Source: Okibacterium sp. HSC-33S16 | GTDB lineage: Bacteria > Actinomycetota > Actinomycetes > Actinomycetales > Microbacteriaceae | Reading direction: 5' to 3' | DNA: 64,000 bases | Assembly: GCF_024171565.1 (NCBI RefSeq) | Contig: NZ_JALJZZ010000004.1 | Span: 62,001 to 126,000, forward strand | Made by a program: the position numbers and the translations under genes | The notes under the pieces: generated by a model | Seen by the model: only the letters and a program-made list of their open reading frames with translations | Databases searched by the model: none | Told to the model about the DNA's origin: nothing | In this document: piece after piece, positions 52,811 through 60,796 of the stretch | How the letters are laid out: every line of letters begins with the position of its first letter | Position numbering within the stretch: position 1 is the first letter of the stretch

Positions 52811-53593
52811 GTGGACCTCAATCTCACAGGCAAAGTTGTCGTGATCACCGGTGCGGCGCAGGGGATTGGGCGGGTTATCGCCGAGACGTTTGCGAGAAGC
52901 GGCGCGATCGTTGCCGCTCTGGACATCTCGGAGGAGTCGCTCACCGACTTCAGCGACGCCTTCCGGGAATCGGGGTGGATGAGCGGAGAGTACGTCTGCG
53001 ACGTTCGGGACACCGTCGCGGTCACCCGAACAATGGAGGAGATCGCGTCACGGTTCGGCCGAATCGACGTGCTGGTCAACAACGCGGGCATCAACGCTGA
53101 GGGACTGGTGTCAGAGCTCGATGTCGAACTGTGGGATCGCTGCTTCGCGGTCAACGTTCGAGGCACATTTAACACGTGCAAAGCGGTCCTGCCGATGATG
53201 AAGGAGCAGCGCAGCGGACGCATCATCAACGCCGCATCCTTCGCCGCCATCATGCCGAGCGTCGGTGCATCGGCTTACGCGGCGTCCAAGGCGGCCGTCG
53301 TGCAGTTCACCCGTACGCTCGCCAGCGAGGTGGGACCGTGGAACATCACGGCAAACTCGTATGCGCCCGGCATGGTGCCGACGGCGATCAACGGTTTTGC
53401 TGAGCTGCCGGAGGACGAGCAGTCGAAGAAGCTCGACATGCTGGCTCTGAGACGGTGGGGTGAACCGGAGGACGTGGCCAACCTCGTCTGCTTCCTGGCG
53501 AGTGACCTCGCGAGCTACATCACCGGCACCCTCGTCGACGTCAGCGGCGGCAAGTTCAGCACGCAGGTTCCGAGCGCGGCGTATCCGGCCTGA
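52811..53593 (+). CDS. Short-chain dehydrogenase/reductase
   Basis: A 260-residue classical SDR. TGAAQGIGRVIAE is at about residues 13-25, VLVNNAGINAEG near 90-100, catalytic SAYAASKAAVVQF near 155-170, and DVSGGKFSTQ at the end. It resembles 3-oxoacyl-ACP reductase or sugar dehydrogenases; the substrate is unknown. GTG start with GGGGA upstream. It is divergent from the other SDR gene, so the two may share a control region. Confidence 0.87.
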   Translation: MDLNLTGKVVVITGAAQGIGRVIAETFARSGAIVAALDISEESLTDFSDAFRESGWMSGEYVCDVRDTVAVTRTMEEIASRFGRIDVLVNNAGINAEGLVSELDVELWDRCFAVNVRGTFNTCKAVLPMMKEQRSGRIINAASFAAIMPSVGASAYAASKAAVVQFTRTLASEVGPWNITANSYAPGMVPTAINGFAELPEDEQSKKLDMLALRRWGEPEDVANLVCFLASDLASYITGTLVDVSGGKFSTQVPSAAYPA

Positions 53594-53715
53594 TCTGAGC
53601 CACGCGGTGTGAGCAGCGTCAAGCGCACGAGGCGGCGGCTGTCAAGACCCTCGCTGCTCTTGGCTGGGCGGCGTATGTTCCCTTGAACAATCGTCACTTT
53701 CAGAAAGGCACTGTT

Positions 53716-54282
53716 ATGCCCAGTCGCAATACGGTAGTTCGCAGCATGCACGACGTCGGCGTCGCCGCGTGGTTCGGAGGAACGCTGATGGGAGCCGTTG
53801 GACTCAACGGCGCTACGGCGAAGGCCCGCGACTCGGCGGAGGGGCTGCACCTCGCCTCGATCGGGTGGTGGCGCTGGTTTCCCGTCGAACTTGCGGCCAT
53901 CATTATTCACGGCATCGGTGGGGTCGGTCTGATTCTCAGCAACAAGGAACGACTCAAGAACCAGGCCGAGAGTCGAAGCAACACCGCGGTGAAGTCGGCG
54001 ATCACCTTCGCTGCCATCGGAACGAGCGTCGCATCCGGTGTGCTCGGCAAAGTCATCGACAACAACTCGGAGCAGGGTGCCGAGGGCATCACGGAGCCGA
54101 AGCCCGAAGCGCCGCAGGGAATGCAAACCGCGCAGAGCGTCTTGCGGGTGCTGCAGTGGGTCACGCCAGCGCTGACGCTGGCGATCATCGTACTCGGCGC
54201 GCAACAGGGGGAGCAGCAGCGCCCGATCAAGGGCCTGTTCGAGACCACCGCGAAGATGTTCCGCCGCGGCAACTTCACCTGA
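53716..54282 (+). CDS. Membrane protein of unknown function
   Basis: A 188-residue protein with about four hydrophobic segments, including HDVGVAAWFGGTLMGAVGL near the start and ALTLAIIVLGAQQ near the end. Lys/Gln-rich loops lie between. I recognise no named family. The ATG at 53716 has AGAAAGGCA upstream. TATGTT (53673-53678) is a possible -10. A palindromic repeat copy lies just downstream. Confidence 0.7.
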   Translation: MPSRNTVVRSMHDVGVAAWFGGTLMGAVGLNGATAKARDSAEGLHLASIGWWRWFPVELAAIIIHGIGGVGLILSNKERLKNQAESRSNTAVKSAITFAAIGTSVASGVLGKVIDNNSEQGAEGITEPKPEAPQGMQTAQSVLRVLQWVTPALTLAIIVLGAQQGEQQRPIKGLFETTAKMFRRGNFT

Positions 54283-54309
54283 TTCCGTACCTCGGATCCT
54301 CGTCGCGCC

Positions 54310-54364
54310 GAAGTGCCAGTTGTTACGGGTAGTGGGCGACCACACCCGCGACACCTGGCACTTC
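54310..54364 (+). repeat. 55-bp imperfect palindrome family, copy R5 (solitary)
   Basis: 55 bp with an almost continuous hairpin. GAAGTGCCAGTTGT pairs with ACACCTGGCACTTC with one mismatch. An inner CGGGT/ACCCG stem and a GTGG-GCGA-CCAC tip (GNRA-type loop) follow. It lies between a membrane protein gene and the iron-uptake operon. Confidence 0.85.
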
Positions 54365-54431
54365 TGCGTCCGTGGATCGGGCGGAAGGGCGCGCCCGGGA
54401 TGCCTCGACGTCGAATCAAGCTGGACAGCAG

Positions 54432-54470
54432 TGAGGTAAGGCATGCCATACTTAGGTAATGCTTACTACG
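54432..54470 (+). promoter_or_regulatory. Two tandem DtxR/IdeR-type iron boxes over a leaderless promoter
   Basis: TGAGGTAAGGCATGCCATA (54432-54450) and TTAGGTAATGCTTACTACG (54452-54470) each match about 12 of 19 positions of the known DtxR consensus. The -10 CATACT (54447-54452) lies between them, six bases before the ATG at 54459. The second box covers the start codon. Iron-loaded repressor would block transcription. Confidence 0.6.
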
Positions 54471-55442
54471 ACGGAAGCCCCGGTCGCCGCTCTGGCACGT
54501 GCCGCATCTGACACTCGTCAGCTTGATGCGCCTGTCACTCCCGACCAACCCGACGTCGCCGTTTTGCCCGCCGCTCGACCGTACGCCGCCACGGTGTCTC
54601 GCATTGAGCGCCTCACGCCCACATTCCTCCGCATCACCTTCACCGGCCCGCAACTCCACCTGTTCGGAACCGATGGTCTCGACCAGCGCATCAAGGTCAT
54701 GCTGCCCCTTCCCGGCATCGGCTTCACGCCGCTCGACGAGAACGACTGGTGGGGCGCCTGGCGCCGACTGCCCAACGAGCTGCGCAACCCGCTACGCACC
54801 TACACGGTACGGGCCGTCCGCTCCGACCGTGGTGAAGTCGACATTGACTTCGTTGCCCACGGTGACACCGGCCCGGCTTCCCGGTGGGCCACCTCCGCTG
54901 CCGTCGGCGACGAGCTGATCCTCATCGGGCCGTGCCTGCGCACCGACGGACTGCTCTCGGGTGTGGAGTGGAAGCCGGGCGACGCCACCCACGTGCTGCT
55001 CGCCGGCGACGAAACCGCCGCACCGGCCATCTGCTCGATCATCTCGGCGATGCCGCGGGACGCCAAGGGCTGCGCGTTCATTGAGGTACCCACCATCGAC
55101 GACGCCCTCCCGATCGACGCCCCCAACGGTGTCCACGTGACCTGGCTCGCCCGCAACGGCGACGCCCACGGCTCGGCACTCGACCCTGCCGTCCGTGCCT
55201 GGACCGACAGCTTCGTGAGCGACGGTCACCGGGGCGAACGCCTCGCCGATGTCGACATCGAGAACGGCATCCTCTGGGAAGTCCCCGAACCGACCAGCCA
55301 CTCCGGTGGACTGTACGCCTGGCTCGCCGGTGAAGCCGGAGTGATCAAGACGCTTCGGCGGTTCCTCGTCTCCGAAACCGGCCTCGACCGGCACCAGGTC
55401 GCCTTCATGGGCTACTGGCGCGTCGGTCGCGCTGAAAGCTAA
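54459..55442 (+). CDS. Siderophore-interacting protein (FAD-dependent ferric reductase)
   Basis: A 327-residue protein of the SIP/ViuB family. The FAD-binding barrel is at about 45-185 (ATVSRIERLTPTFLRITF, RTYTVRAVR, DFVAHGDTGPASRWA). The NAD(P)H-binding half follows (LLAGDETAAPAICSII, GLYAWLAGEAGVIKTLRRFLV). It reduces ferric siderophores inside the cell to release iron. It is the first gene of the uptake operon and lies behind iron-box sequences. Confidence 0.93.
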   Translation: MLTTTEAPVAALARAASDTRQLDAPVTPDQPDVAVLPAARPYAATVSRIERLTPTFLRITFTGPQLHLFGTDGLDQRIKVMLPLPGIGFTPLDENDWWGAWRRLPNELRNPLRTYTVRAVRSDRGEVDIDFVAHGDTGPASRWATSAAVGDELILIGPCLRTDGLLSGVEWKPGDATHVLLAGDETAAPAICSIISAMPRDAKGCAFIEVPTIDDALPIDAPNGVHVTWLARNGDAHGSALDPAVRAWTDSFVSDGHRGERLADVDIENGILWEVPEPTSHSGGLYAWLAGEAGVIKTLRRFLVSETGLDRHQVAFMGYWRVGRAES

Positions 55443-55533
55443 CGCACCTCTTTAAGAACAGACCCCCCCGCGCAACGCTGCCCCGTGGCATCCGTTCGAA
55501 TAAATCCCCTGCACTCCCCGAAAGGCATTCCTG

Positions 55534-56568
55534 ATGCGCACGAACCGATTGACCCGCGGCGCCGCCGTCCTGGCCGCAGCAACCGCGAGCATGCTCGCCC
55601 TGTCCGGCTGCGCCACGAGCACTGACACTGAAACGGATGCTGGCGCTTCAGACAACTCCGCATTCCCGGTCACCATTGAGAGTGCTCTCGGCGACGCCGT
55701 GATCGAGAGCGCACCAGAAAACGTGGTCACCATTGGCTGGGGCTCAGCGGACACCGCCATCGCGCTCGGAACGACCCCGGTCGGCGTCGAAGCCGCAACC
55801 TGGGGCGGCGACGAAGACCTCTACTTCCCGTGGGTTCGTGAGGCGATCGAAGAGAAGGGCGACGAGCTCCCAAAGACCTTCAACGTCTACCCCGAGATCG
55901 ACGTTGAGGCCATCCTCGAGCTGGCCCCCGACCTGATCCTCGCGCCGCAGTCGGGCATCTCCGAAGACGAGTTCGCGACGCTGAGCGAGATCGCTCCGGT
56001 CGTTGCCTACCCTGACACTGCGTGGCGCACCACCTGGGATGAGCAGATCGAGATCATCGGCAAGGCACTCGGCAAGACCGACGAAGCAGCCGACCTCATC
56101 GAGGGCATCAACGACGACATCGCTGCCGCCGCGGCCGAGCACCCCGAGTTCCAGGGCGTGAGCTTCGCCTACGTCTACACCGCTGAGCCCGGCGCCCTCG
56201 CGCTCTACCAGGCCGGCGACTCCCGCGTTGACCTCATTTCGGGCCTCGGTCTGACGATGGATGAGACCGTCGCCGAGGTTCCGCTCACCGACGGCAGCTT
56301 CAGCTCGACCGTCGGGCTTGAGCGCGCCGACCTCCTCAACAACGTCGACGTGCTCTTCACCTGGTACAACGACGAAGAGAACCAGAAGCTCATCGAAGCC
56401 CAGCCGCTGTTCGCGCAGATCCCCGCTTTCCAGAGCGGTGCCTACGTGCCGAGCGTCGACAACCAGCTCGGCATGGCGTCGAGCATGATCACGCCGCTCT
56501 CCGTGCCGTGGGCTCTCGACAAGTACATTCCGATGATTTCGGATGCTGTCGCGAAAGTCGCCAAGTAA
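55534..56568 (+). CDS. Iron-siderophore ABC transporter substrate-binding lipoprotein
   Basis: A 344-residue FepB/FhuD-like binding protein. The lipoprotein signal ends LALSGC near residue 26. The helical-backbone fold carries VVTIGWGSADTAIALGTTPVG and PDLILAPQSGISEDEF. GAAAGGCA upstream fits a ribosome binding site. It delivers ferric siderophore to the permease pair downstream. Confidence 0.93.
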   Translation: MRTNRLTRGAAVLAAATASMLALSGCATSTDTETDAGASDNSAFPVTIESALGDAVIESAPENVVTIGWGSADTAIALGTTPVGVEAATWGGDEDLYFPWVREAIEEKGDELPKTFNVYPEIDVEAILELAPDLILAPQSGISEDEFATLSEIAPVVAYPDTAWRTTWDEQIEIIGKALGKTDEAADLIEGINDDIAAAAAEHPEFQGVSFAYVYTAEPGALALYQAGDSRVDLISGLGLTMDETVAEVPLTDGSFSSTVGLERADLLNNVDVLFTWYNDEENQKLIEAQPLFAQIPAFQSGAYVPSVDNQLGMASSMITPLSVPWALDKYIPMISDAVAKVAK

Positions 56569-56586
56569 CCTCCCGTTGCACCTGAC

Positions 56587-57621
56587 ATGACCGCAACAGT
56601 TGCGCCGACGAGCGCCGGGATTTCTCCCGGCGCTCGTCGCCGCACACCCCGGCTCGCGGTCGGTCTCATCGTCACCGCCGGCGCACTCGTCGTTCTGGTC
56701 GGGTTGAGCCTCGCGGTCGGCACCAAATACGTGCCGCTTCCCGATGTCTGGAACGCCCTGTTCGCGCCGGGCGACACCTACGCCGACGCGGTGGTCGCCA
56801 GCCGCATCCCTCGAACGATCCTCGGGCTTCTTGTCGGCGCAGCGCTCGCCGTCGCCGGTGGCGTCATGCAGGGTCTTACCCGCAACCCACTCGCCGACCC
56901 GGGACTCTTCGGCGTCAACACCGGCGCGGCCGCAGCCATTGTCACGGCGACAGCGCTCGGCGTCGGCGCTGGAACGAGCGTCTGGATCGCGCTGCCCGGG
57001 GCGTTTATCGCCGTGGTGATCGTCTACCTCATCGGGTCCGGCCGCGGCCGAAGCACCCCAGTGCGACTCGTGCTCGCCGGCGTCGTCGTCTCGTCCGTAC
57101 TCGCCGCCTACATCCAGGCCGTCTCGCTCACCCTGCCGCGGGTGTTCGACGCCTACCGGTTCTGGGCGGTCGGCTCGCTCGCCGGTCGCAACCCGCAACT
57201 CATCGTCGACATCCTCCCGTTTGTGATCCTCGGGCTCGTGCTCGCCCTCTCGCTGTGCGGCTCGCTCAACGCGCTCGCACTCGGCGACGACACCGCCCGG
57301 GCGCTCGGCGCGCACGTCGGTCGCACCCGCATCCTCGGCGCGATCGCCACGACGCTGCTCTGCGCCGCAGCCACCGCCGCGGTCGGTCCGATCTCCTTCG
57401 TCGGCCTGGCCGTTCCACACATCGTGCGCAGCATCACCGGGGCCGACCACCGCTGGCTCCTGCCGTACTGCGTCGTCGCCGGCCCCGCACTCCTGATCGC
57501 CGCCGACATCATCGGCCGCGTCATCGTCTCCCCGGCCGAACTCATGGTCGGCGTCATCACCGCCTTCGTGGGCGGCCCGATCCTCCTGCTCGCGGTCCGC
57601 CGGATGCGAGCCGCCGCATGA
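56587..57621 (+). CDS. FecCD-type iron-siderophore permease, subunit 1
   Basis: A 344-residue permease with about nine hydrophobic segments. RIPRTILGLLVGAALAVAGGVMQGLTRNPLADP is broken here only by position (about residues 76-108) and is the family signature; GPISFVGLAVPHIVR is the ATPase-contact loop. It ends in RRMRAAA, and its last 31 bases belong to a 36-bp direct repeat whose second copy lies at the start of the next permease gene. Confidence 0.93.
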   Translation: MTATVAPTSAGISPGARRRTPRLAVGLIVTAGALVVLVGLSLAVGTKYVPLPDVWNALFAPGDTYADAVVASRIPRTILGLLVGAALAVAGGVMQGLTRNPLADPGLFGVNTGAAAAIVTATALGVGAGTSVWIALPGAFIAVVIVYLIGSGRGRSTPVRLVLAGVVVSSVLAAYIQAVSLTLPRVFDAYRFWAVGSLAGRNPQLIVDILPFVILGLVLALSLCGSLNALALGDDTARALGAHVGRTRILGAIATTLLCAAATAAVGPISFVGLAVPHIVRSITGADHRWLLPYCVVAGPALLIAADIIGRVIVSPAELMVGVITAFVGGPILLLAVRRMRAAA

Positions 57622-57626
57622 GCGCC
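57591..57626 (+). repeat. 36-bp direct repeat, left copy
   Basis: It covers the last 31 bases of permease gene 1, ATGA included. It is identical to 57869-57904. Confidence 0.95.
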
Positions 57627-57673
57627 GCGCCCGCCCCCCTCGCACTCGCCGCCTTGGCTATCAATGCTGGCAG

Positions 57674-57727
57674 TAGTACCAGTAGTAGCGGGTTATGCGC
57701 GTTCGCACTCACGAGAACTGGTACTTC
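57674..57727 (+). repeat. 55-bp imperfect palindrome family, copy R6
   Basis: 54 bp. AGTACCAGT (57675-57683) pairs perfectly with ACTGGTACT (57717-57725). The centre has TGCG-CGTT-CGCA. Confidence 0.85.
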
Positions 57728-57777
57728 GGACTCGGGCTTGGCCGCCCCGAGTCGGCCGCGCTGTGGCGCTCTCGGCA

Positions 57778-57832
57778 GAAGCACCACTGATTGTGGGTCA
57801 TGGGCGTCCACACCCGCGACAACTGGTACTTC
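57778..57832 (+). repeat. 55-bp imperfect palindrome family, copy R7
   Basis: 55 bp, GAAGCACCACTGATTGTGG to GACAACTGGTACTTC. The left arm has mismatches. The tip TGG-GCGT-CCA and the CACACCCGCGACAACTGG right half match R5. Confidence 0.8.
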
Positions 57833-57868
57833 CGAGTCCGCGTTGGCGCACGCCGGCGACGGGGCAAC

Positions 57869-57904
57869 CGCGGTCCGCCGGATGCGAGCCGCCGCATGAG
57901 CGCC
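57869..57904 (+). repeat. 36-bp direct repeat, right copy
   Basis: Identical to 57591-57626 and offset by 278 bp. It supplies the ATG at 57896 of permease gene 2. Confidence 0.95.
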
Positions 57905-58963
57905 ACCGCCACGGCGTCCATCGCCTCGCCCAAGCGCCCGCCCGTCCTGCGTCTCGGCGGCTGGCTGAGCCTGCCGGTGCGGGCCCGCTCCCTGGTGCTC
58001 GGCGGCATCCTCGTCGTCGCGATCCTCGCCACGGGTCTTGCCACCCTCACCCTCGGAAAGCTCGGGATCGCGCCAAGCAACCTCCTCCCGACGCTGCTCG
58101 GGCAGGGGGAGGGGCGCGACGAGATCGTGCTCACCGCCTTCCGCGGCCCTCGACTCGTCGTCGGCATCGCGGCCGGCGCCGCCCTCGCGGTCTCCGGAGC
58201 CCTCTTCCAAACTGTCACCCGCAACCCGCTCGGCAGCCCCGACGTTATCGGCCTGACCTCGGGCGCATCTGCGGGTGCCGCAGCCTTCGGCCTGATGTGG
58301 CCGGGCATCCTCCCGCTCCCCGTCGGCGCACTCGTCGGCGCGTTCGTCGCCATGGCACTCGTCTACGTCGGCACCGGCACGGGCTTCTCCTCACCATCGC
58401 GGATGCTGCTCATCGGCATCGGCGTCTCCGCCATGTCGCTCGCCTTCGTGCAGTGGGTCCTCGTGCGCGCCGGCCGCGAACAGGCGACGGTGCTCGCCAC
58501 CTACCTCAACGGCAGCCTGGCCGCCCGCGACTGGGACCACGCCGCCACCATCTGGACCGCCATCGTCGTGCTCATTCCCAGCGCGCTGCTGCTCAGTCGG
58601 CGACTCCAGTTGGTCGAAATGGGCGATGAGCAAGCGGATGCCTTAGGCGCACGCTCGACCTCCGCCCGGGCTCTGTCGATCCTCGTAGCCATCGGGCTCG
58701 CCACCGCGGCGGTGAGCGTCGCCGGCCCGGTGTCCTTCATCGCGTTGGTCGCACCGCAAATCGCCCGCCGACTCAGCCGCAGTGCCGGCCCGAACATCCT
58801 GGCCAGCGCGCTCATGGGCGCGTTCCTGTTGAGCCTCGCCGACCTGCTCACCCAGCAGTTGCCCTTCGATGTGACCCTCCCGGTTGGGGTGCTCACCGCC
58901 ATCCTCGGTGGTATCTACCTCGGCTATTTGCTCATCGCCCAGTGGCGGAAGGGAACGATCTAG
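57896..58963 (+). CDS. FecCD-type iron-siderophore permease, subunit 2
   Basis: A 355-residue permease, partner of subunit 1. The family signature (RGPRLVVGIAAGAALAVSGA, TRNPLGSPDVIGLTSGAS) is present, as is the ATPase-contact loop GPVSFIALVAPQIARRL. About nine hydrophobic segments are seen. The ATG at 57896 lies in the second 36-bp direct repeat. In the left copy the same ATGA sequence spans the stop of subunit 1, so the two genes were probably once overlapping before the 278-bp segment appeared. The stop is followed directly by the ATPase start. Confidence 0.93.
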   Translation: MSATATASIASPKRPPVLRLGGWLSLPVRARSLVLGGILVVAILATGLATLTLGKLGIAPSNLLPTLLGQGEGRDEIVLTAFRGPRLVVGIAAGAALAVSGALFQTVTRNPLGSPDVIGLTSGASAGAAAFGLMWPGILPLPVGALVGAFVAMALVYVGTGTGFSSPSRMLLIGIGVSAMSLAFVQWVLVRAGREQATVLATYLNGSLAARDWDHAATIWTAIVVLIPSALLLSRRLQLVEMGDEQADALGARSTSARALSILVAIGLATAAVSVAGPVSFIALVAPQIARRLSRSAGPNILASALMGAFLLSLADLLTQQLPFDVTLPVGVLTAILGGIYLGYLLIAQWRKGTI

Positions 58964-59845
58964 ATGACCACCGGTGCGGATTCGGCACTCAGGACGACAG
59001 AGGACACTGGACAGATGGCTCGAGTGCATTCCGACACGCAGGGCGTGGCATCCGCTGGATCACGCCTGGCTGCGCGCAATCTGCGTCTGGCCTACGACAA
59101 GCGTGTTGTCGTCGACGACCTGTCGATCGATCTGCCCGACGGTGGGTTCACGATCATTGTCGGACCCAACGCGTGCGGCAAGTCGACGCTGCTCAAGGCG
59201 CTGTCGCGCACCCTGTCGCCGCAATCCGGTGCCGTGCTGCTCGGCGGCAAGCCGATCGACTCGTACCGGAGCAAGGCGGTCGCCCGCGAACTTGCGATGC
59301 TGCCGCAGAGCCCGATCGCGCCCGAGGCCATCACCGTGCGCGACCTCGTGGGGCGTGGGCGATACCCGCACCAGGGGCTGCTGCAGCAGTGGTCGCACGC
59401 TGACGAAACCGCAGTGGCTGCTGCGCTCGCGTCGACCGGCTGCGAGGAACTGGGCGAGCGATTTGTGTCGGAGTTGTCGGGTGGCCAGCGCCAGCGGGTG
59501 TGGATCGCCATGGTGCTCGCTCAGCAAACCGACCTGTTGCTGCTCGATGAGCCGACAACCTTTCTCGACATCGCGCACCAGTTCGAGGTGCTCGAGTTGT
59601 GCGCGCAGCTGCACGTCGAGGGCCGCACGCTCGTCGCCGTGCTCCACGACCTCAACCAGGCCGCGCGATACGCGACAAATCTCGTGGTGATGAAGGCCGG
59701 GCAAATTGTGGCGCAGGGGAAACCGGGGGAGATCCTCACCGCAGCGCTCGTTGAAGACGTGTTCGGGCTCCCGTGCGTAATCATCGCTGACCCGGTGACC
59801 GGGACTCCGATGGTGGTGCCGCAGGCGGGTCGCGCTCAGCGCTAG
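58964..59845 (+). CDS. Iron-siderophore ABC transporter ATPase
   Basis: A 293-residue FecE/FhuC-like ATPase. Walker A GPNACGKST is at residues 67-75, the Q-loop in LPQSPIAPEA, the ABC signature LSGGQRQRV, and Walker B LLLLDEPTTFLD. The first 30 residues are a non-conserved extension. A later ATG at residue 18 is an alternative start. The used ATG follows the permease stop with no gap and has GGAAGGGAACG upstream. It energises ferric-siderophore import. Confidence 0.94.
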   Translation: MTTGADSALRTTEDTGQMARVHSDTQGVASAGSRLAARNLRLAYDKRVVVDDLSIDLPDGGFTIIVGPNACGKSTLLKALSRTLSPQSGAVLLGGKPIDSYRSKAVARELAMLPQSPIAPEAITVRDLVGRGRYPHQGLLQQWSHADETAVAAALASTGCEELGERFVSELSGGQRQRVWIAMVLAQQTDLLLLDEPTTFLDIAHQFEVLELCAQLHVEGRTLVAVLHDLNQAARYATNLVVMKAGQIVAQGKPGEILTAALVEDVFGLPCVIIADPVTGTPMVVPQAGRAQR

Positions 59846-59890
59846 CTCAGCGCTCTGGCGAATCGGGCCCCAATGCCCGACACTGGAGCC

Positions 59891-60424
59891 ATGATGACGG
59901 ATCTTCCTCAGCGCTCCACACGAACTCGTGTTCTCGTCATCGCGACCGCTGGCACGCTTGCCGTCACCGCGTATGCAGCTCTGGGCGCTGTGCAGATTCT
60001 GTGGCTCAACCCACGTGCCGCGGTGCCCGGGCTGGCCCTTACTGAAATCGCCGACGAGGTGGCGGCCGCGGGCGAATCGCTCGGTACCCCCTCCGTGATC
60101 GCGGCGATGAGCCTCGGGCCGCTGCTTGCTCTGGGAGTTCTTATTCGGGCCGCGGTCCGCACCACGGTCACGCCGCGTGGGGCGCTTCTGCAGTATCTCG
60201 GCCTCCTCGCGCTCGGTGCCTTCGTCTACTTCGCGGCGAGTTTCGGACCAGGAATGGCTCTGGCCGACACCTTCGGCATCAGCGGAGCCGACTACTCGCC
60301 GTGGGCAGGCCCGCTGTACCTCACCAGCCTCGCGTCGATTCTTGCGCTGATCGCAATTGCGGTGGACGGAGTCCTTCGCCGTCGGTCGGAGCCCGGCCAC
60401 AACGTGAGTACATCATTTCGTTAA
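59891..60424 (+). CDS. Four-TM membrane protein of unknown function
   Basis: A protein of about 177 residues with four hydrophobic segments (about residues 14-36, 60-85, 100-120, 132-155). I recognise no family. GGAGCC sits six bases before the ATG at 59891, and ATG at 59894 is equally possible. Its 3' end runs into the operator of the ArsR gene. Confidence 0.65.
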   Translation: MMTDLPQRSTRTRVLVIATAGTLAVTAYAALGAVQILWLNPRAAVPGLALTEIADEVAAAGESLGTPSVIAAMSLGPLLALGVLIRAAVRTTVTPRGALLQYLGLLALGAFVYFAASFGPGMALADTFGISGADYSPWAGPLYLTSLASILALIAIAVDGVLRRRSEPGHNVSTSFR

Positions 60425-60444
60425 TTCAGTAAATCATGTACTGT
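60407..60444 (+). promoter_or_regulatory. Inverted-repeat operator and leaderless promoter of the ArsR-CDF unit
   Basis: AGTACATCATTT (60407-60418) and AAATCATGTACT (60431-60442) are inverted with 11 of 12 matches. The -10 TACTGT (60439-60444) overlaps the right arm and ends seven bases before the ATG at 60452. The left arm covers the end of the upstream gene. This is a typical ArsR/SmtB-type operator layout. Confidence 0.7.
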
Positions 60445-60451
60445 CGGCCGT

Positions 60452-60796
60452 ATGTCTACAGCTACGGTCCGCGCCACGATCACTCACACAGCAGCGTTCG
60501 CGCGTTTCGGTCATGCCGTGTCCGACACAACCCGGGTTGGTATTTTGCTGGCGCTGCGTGAGGCACCCGCCTACCCAGCGGACCTCGCCGACGCGCTCGG
60601 AGTTTCTCGGCAGGTGATGTCGAATCAACTCGCCTGTCTTCGCGGTTGCGGTCTGGTCGAGGCTGTTCCCGACGGGAGGCGGACCTGGTATCGCCTCGCC
60701 GATCCGCACCTGGCGCCCGCGCTCGATGAGCTCCTCCGCGTCGTGTTGTTTGTGGAGCCGGGCTGTTGTGCCGGCGAGAATTGCACGTGCGCATGA
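60452..60796 (+). CDS. ArsR/SmtB family metal-sensing repressor (CmtR-like)
   Basis: A 114-residue regulator. The winged helix-turn-helix has DTTRVGILLALREAPAYPADLADALGVSRQVMSNQLACL; key parts lie at about 25-65. The C-terminal tail CCAGENCTC is a cysteine cluster like that used by CmtR-type sensors for Cd/Pb. C61 in the recognition region LACLRGCG adds another possible ligand. It overlaps the CDF transporter start by ATGA. It probably represses both genes until metal binds. Confidence 0.87.
   Translation: MSTATVRATITHTAAFARFGHAVSDTTRVGILLALREAPAYPADLADALGVSRQVMSNQLACLRGCGLVEAVPDGRRTWYRLADPHLAPALDELLRVVLFVEPGCCAGENCTCA

Noticed and set aside
55744-57645. 633-codon open frame on the minus strand opposite the iron operon
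   Set aside because: It is antisense to well-supported binding-protein and permease genes. The product is Arg/Asp/Gly/Glu-rich with no family motif. It is a high-GC shadow frame.
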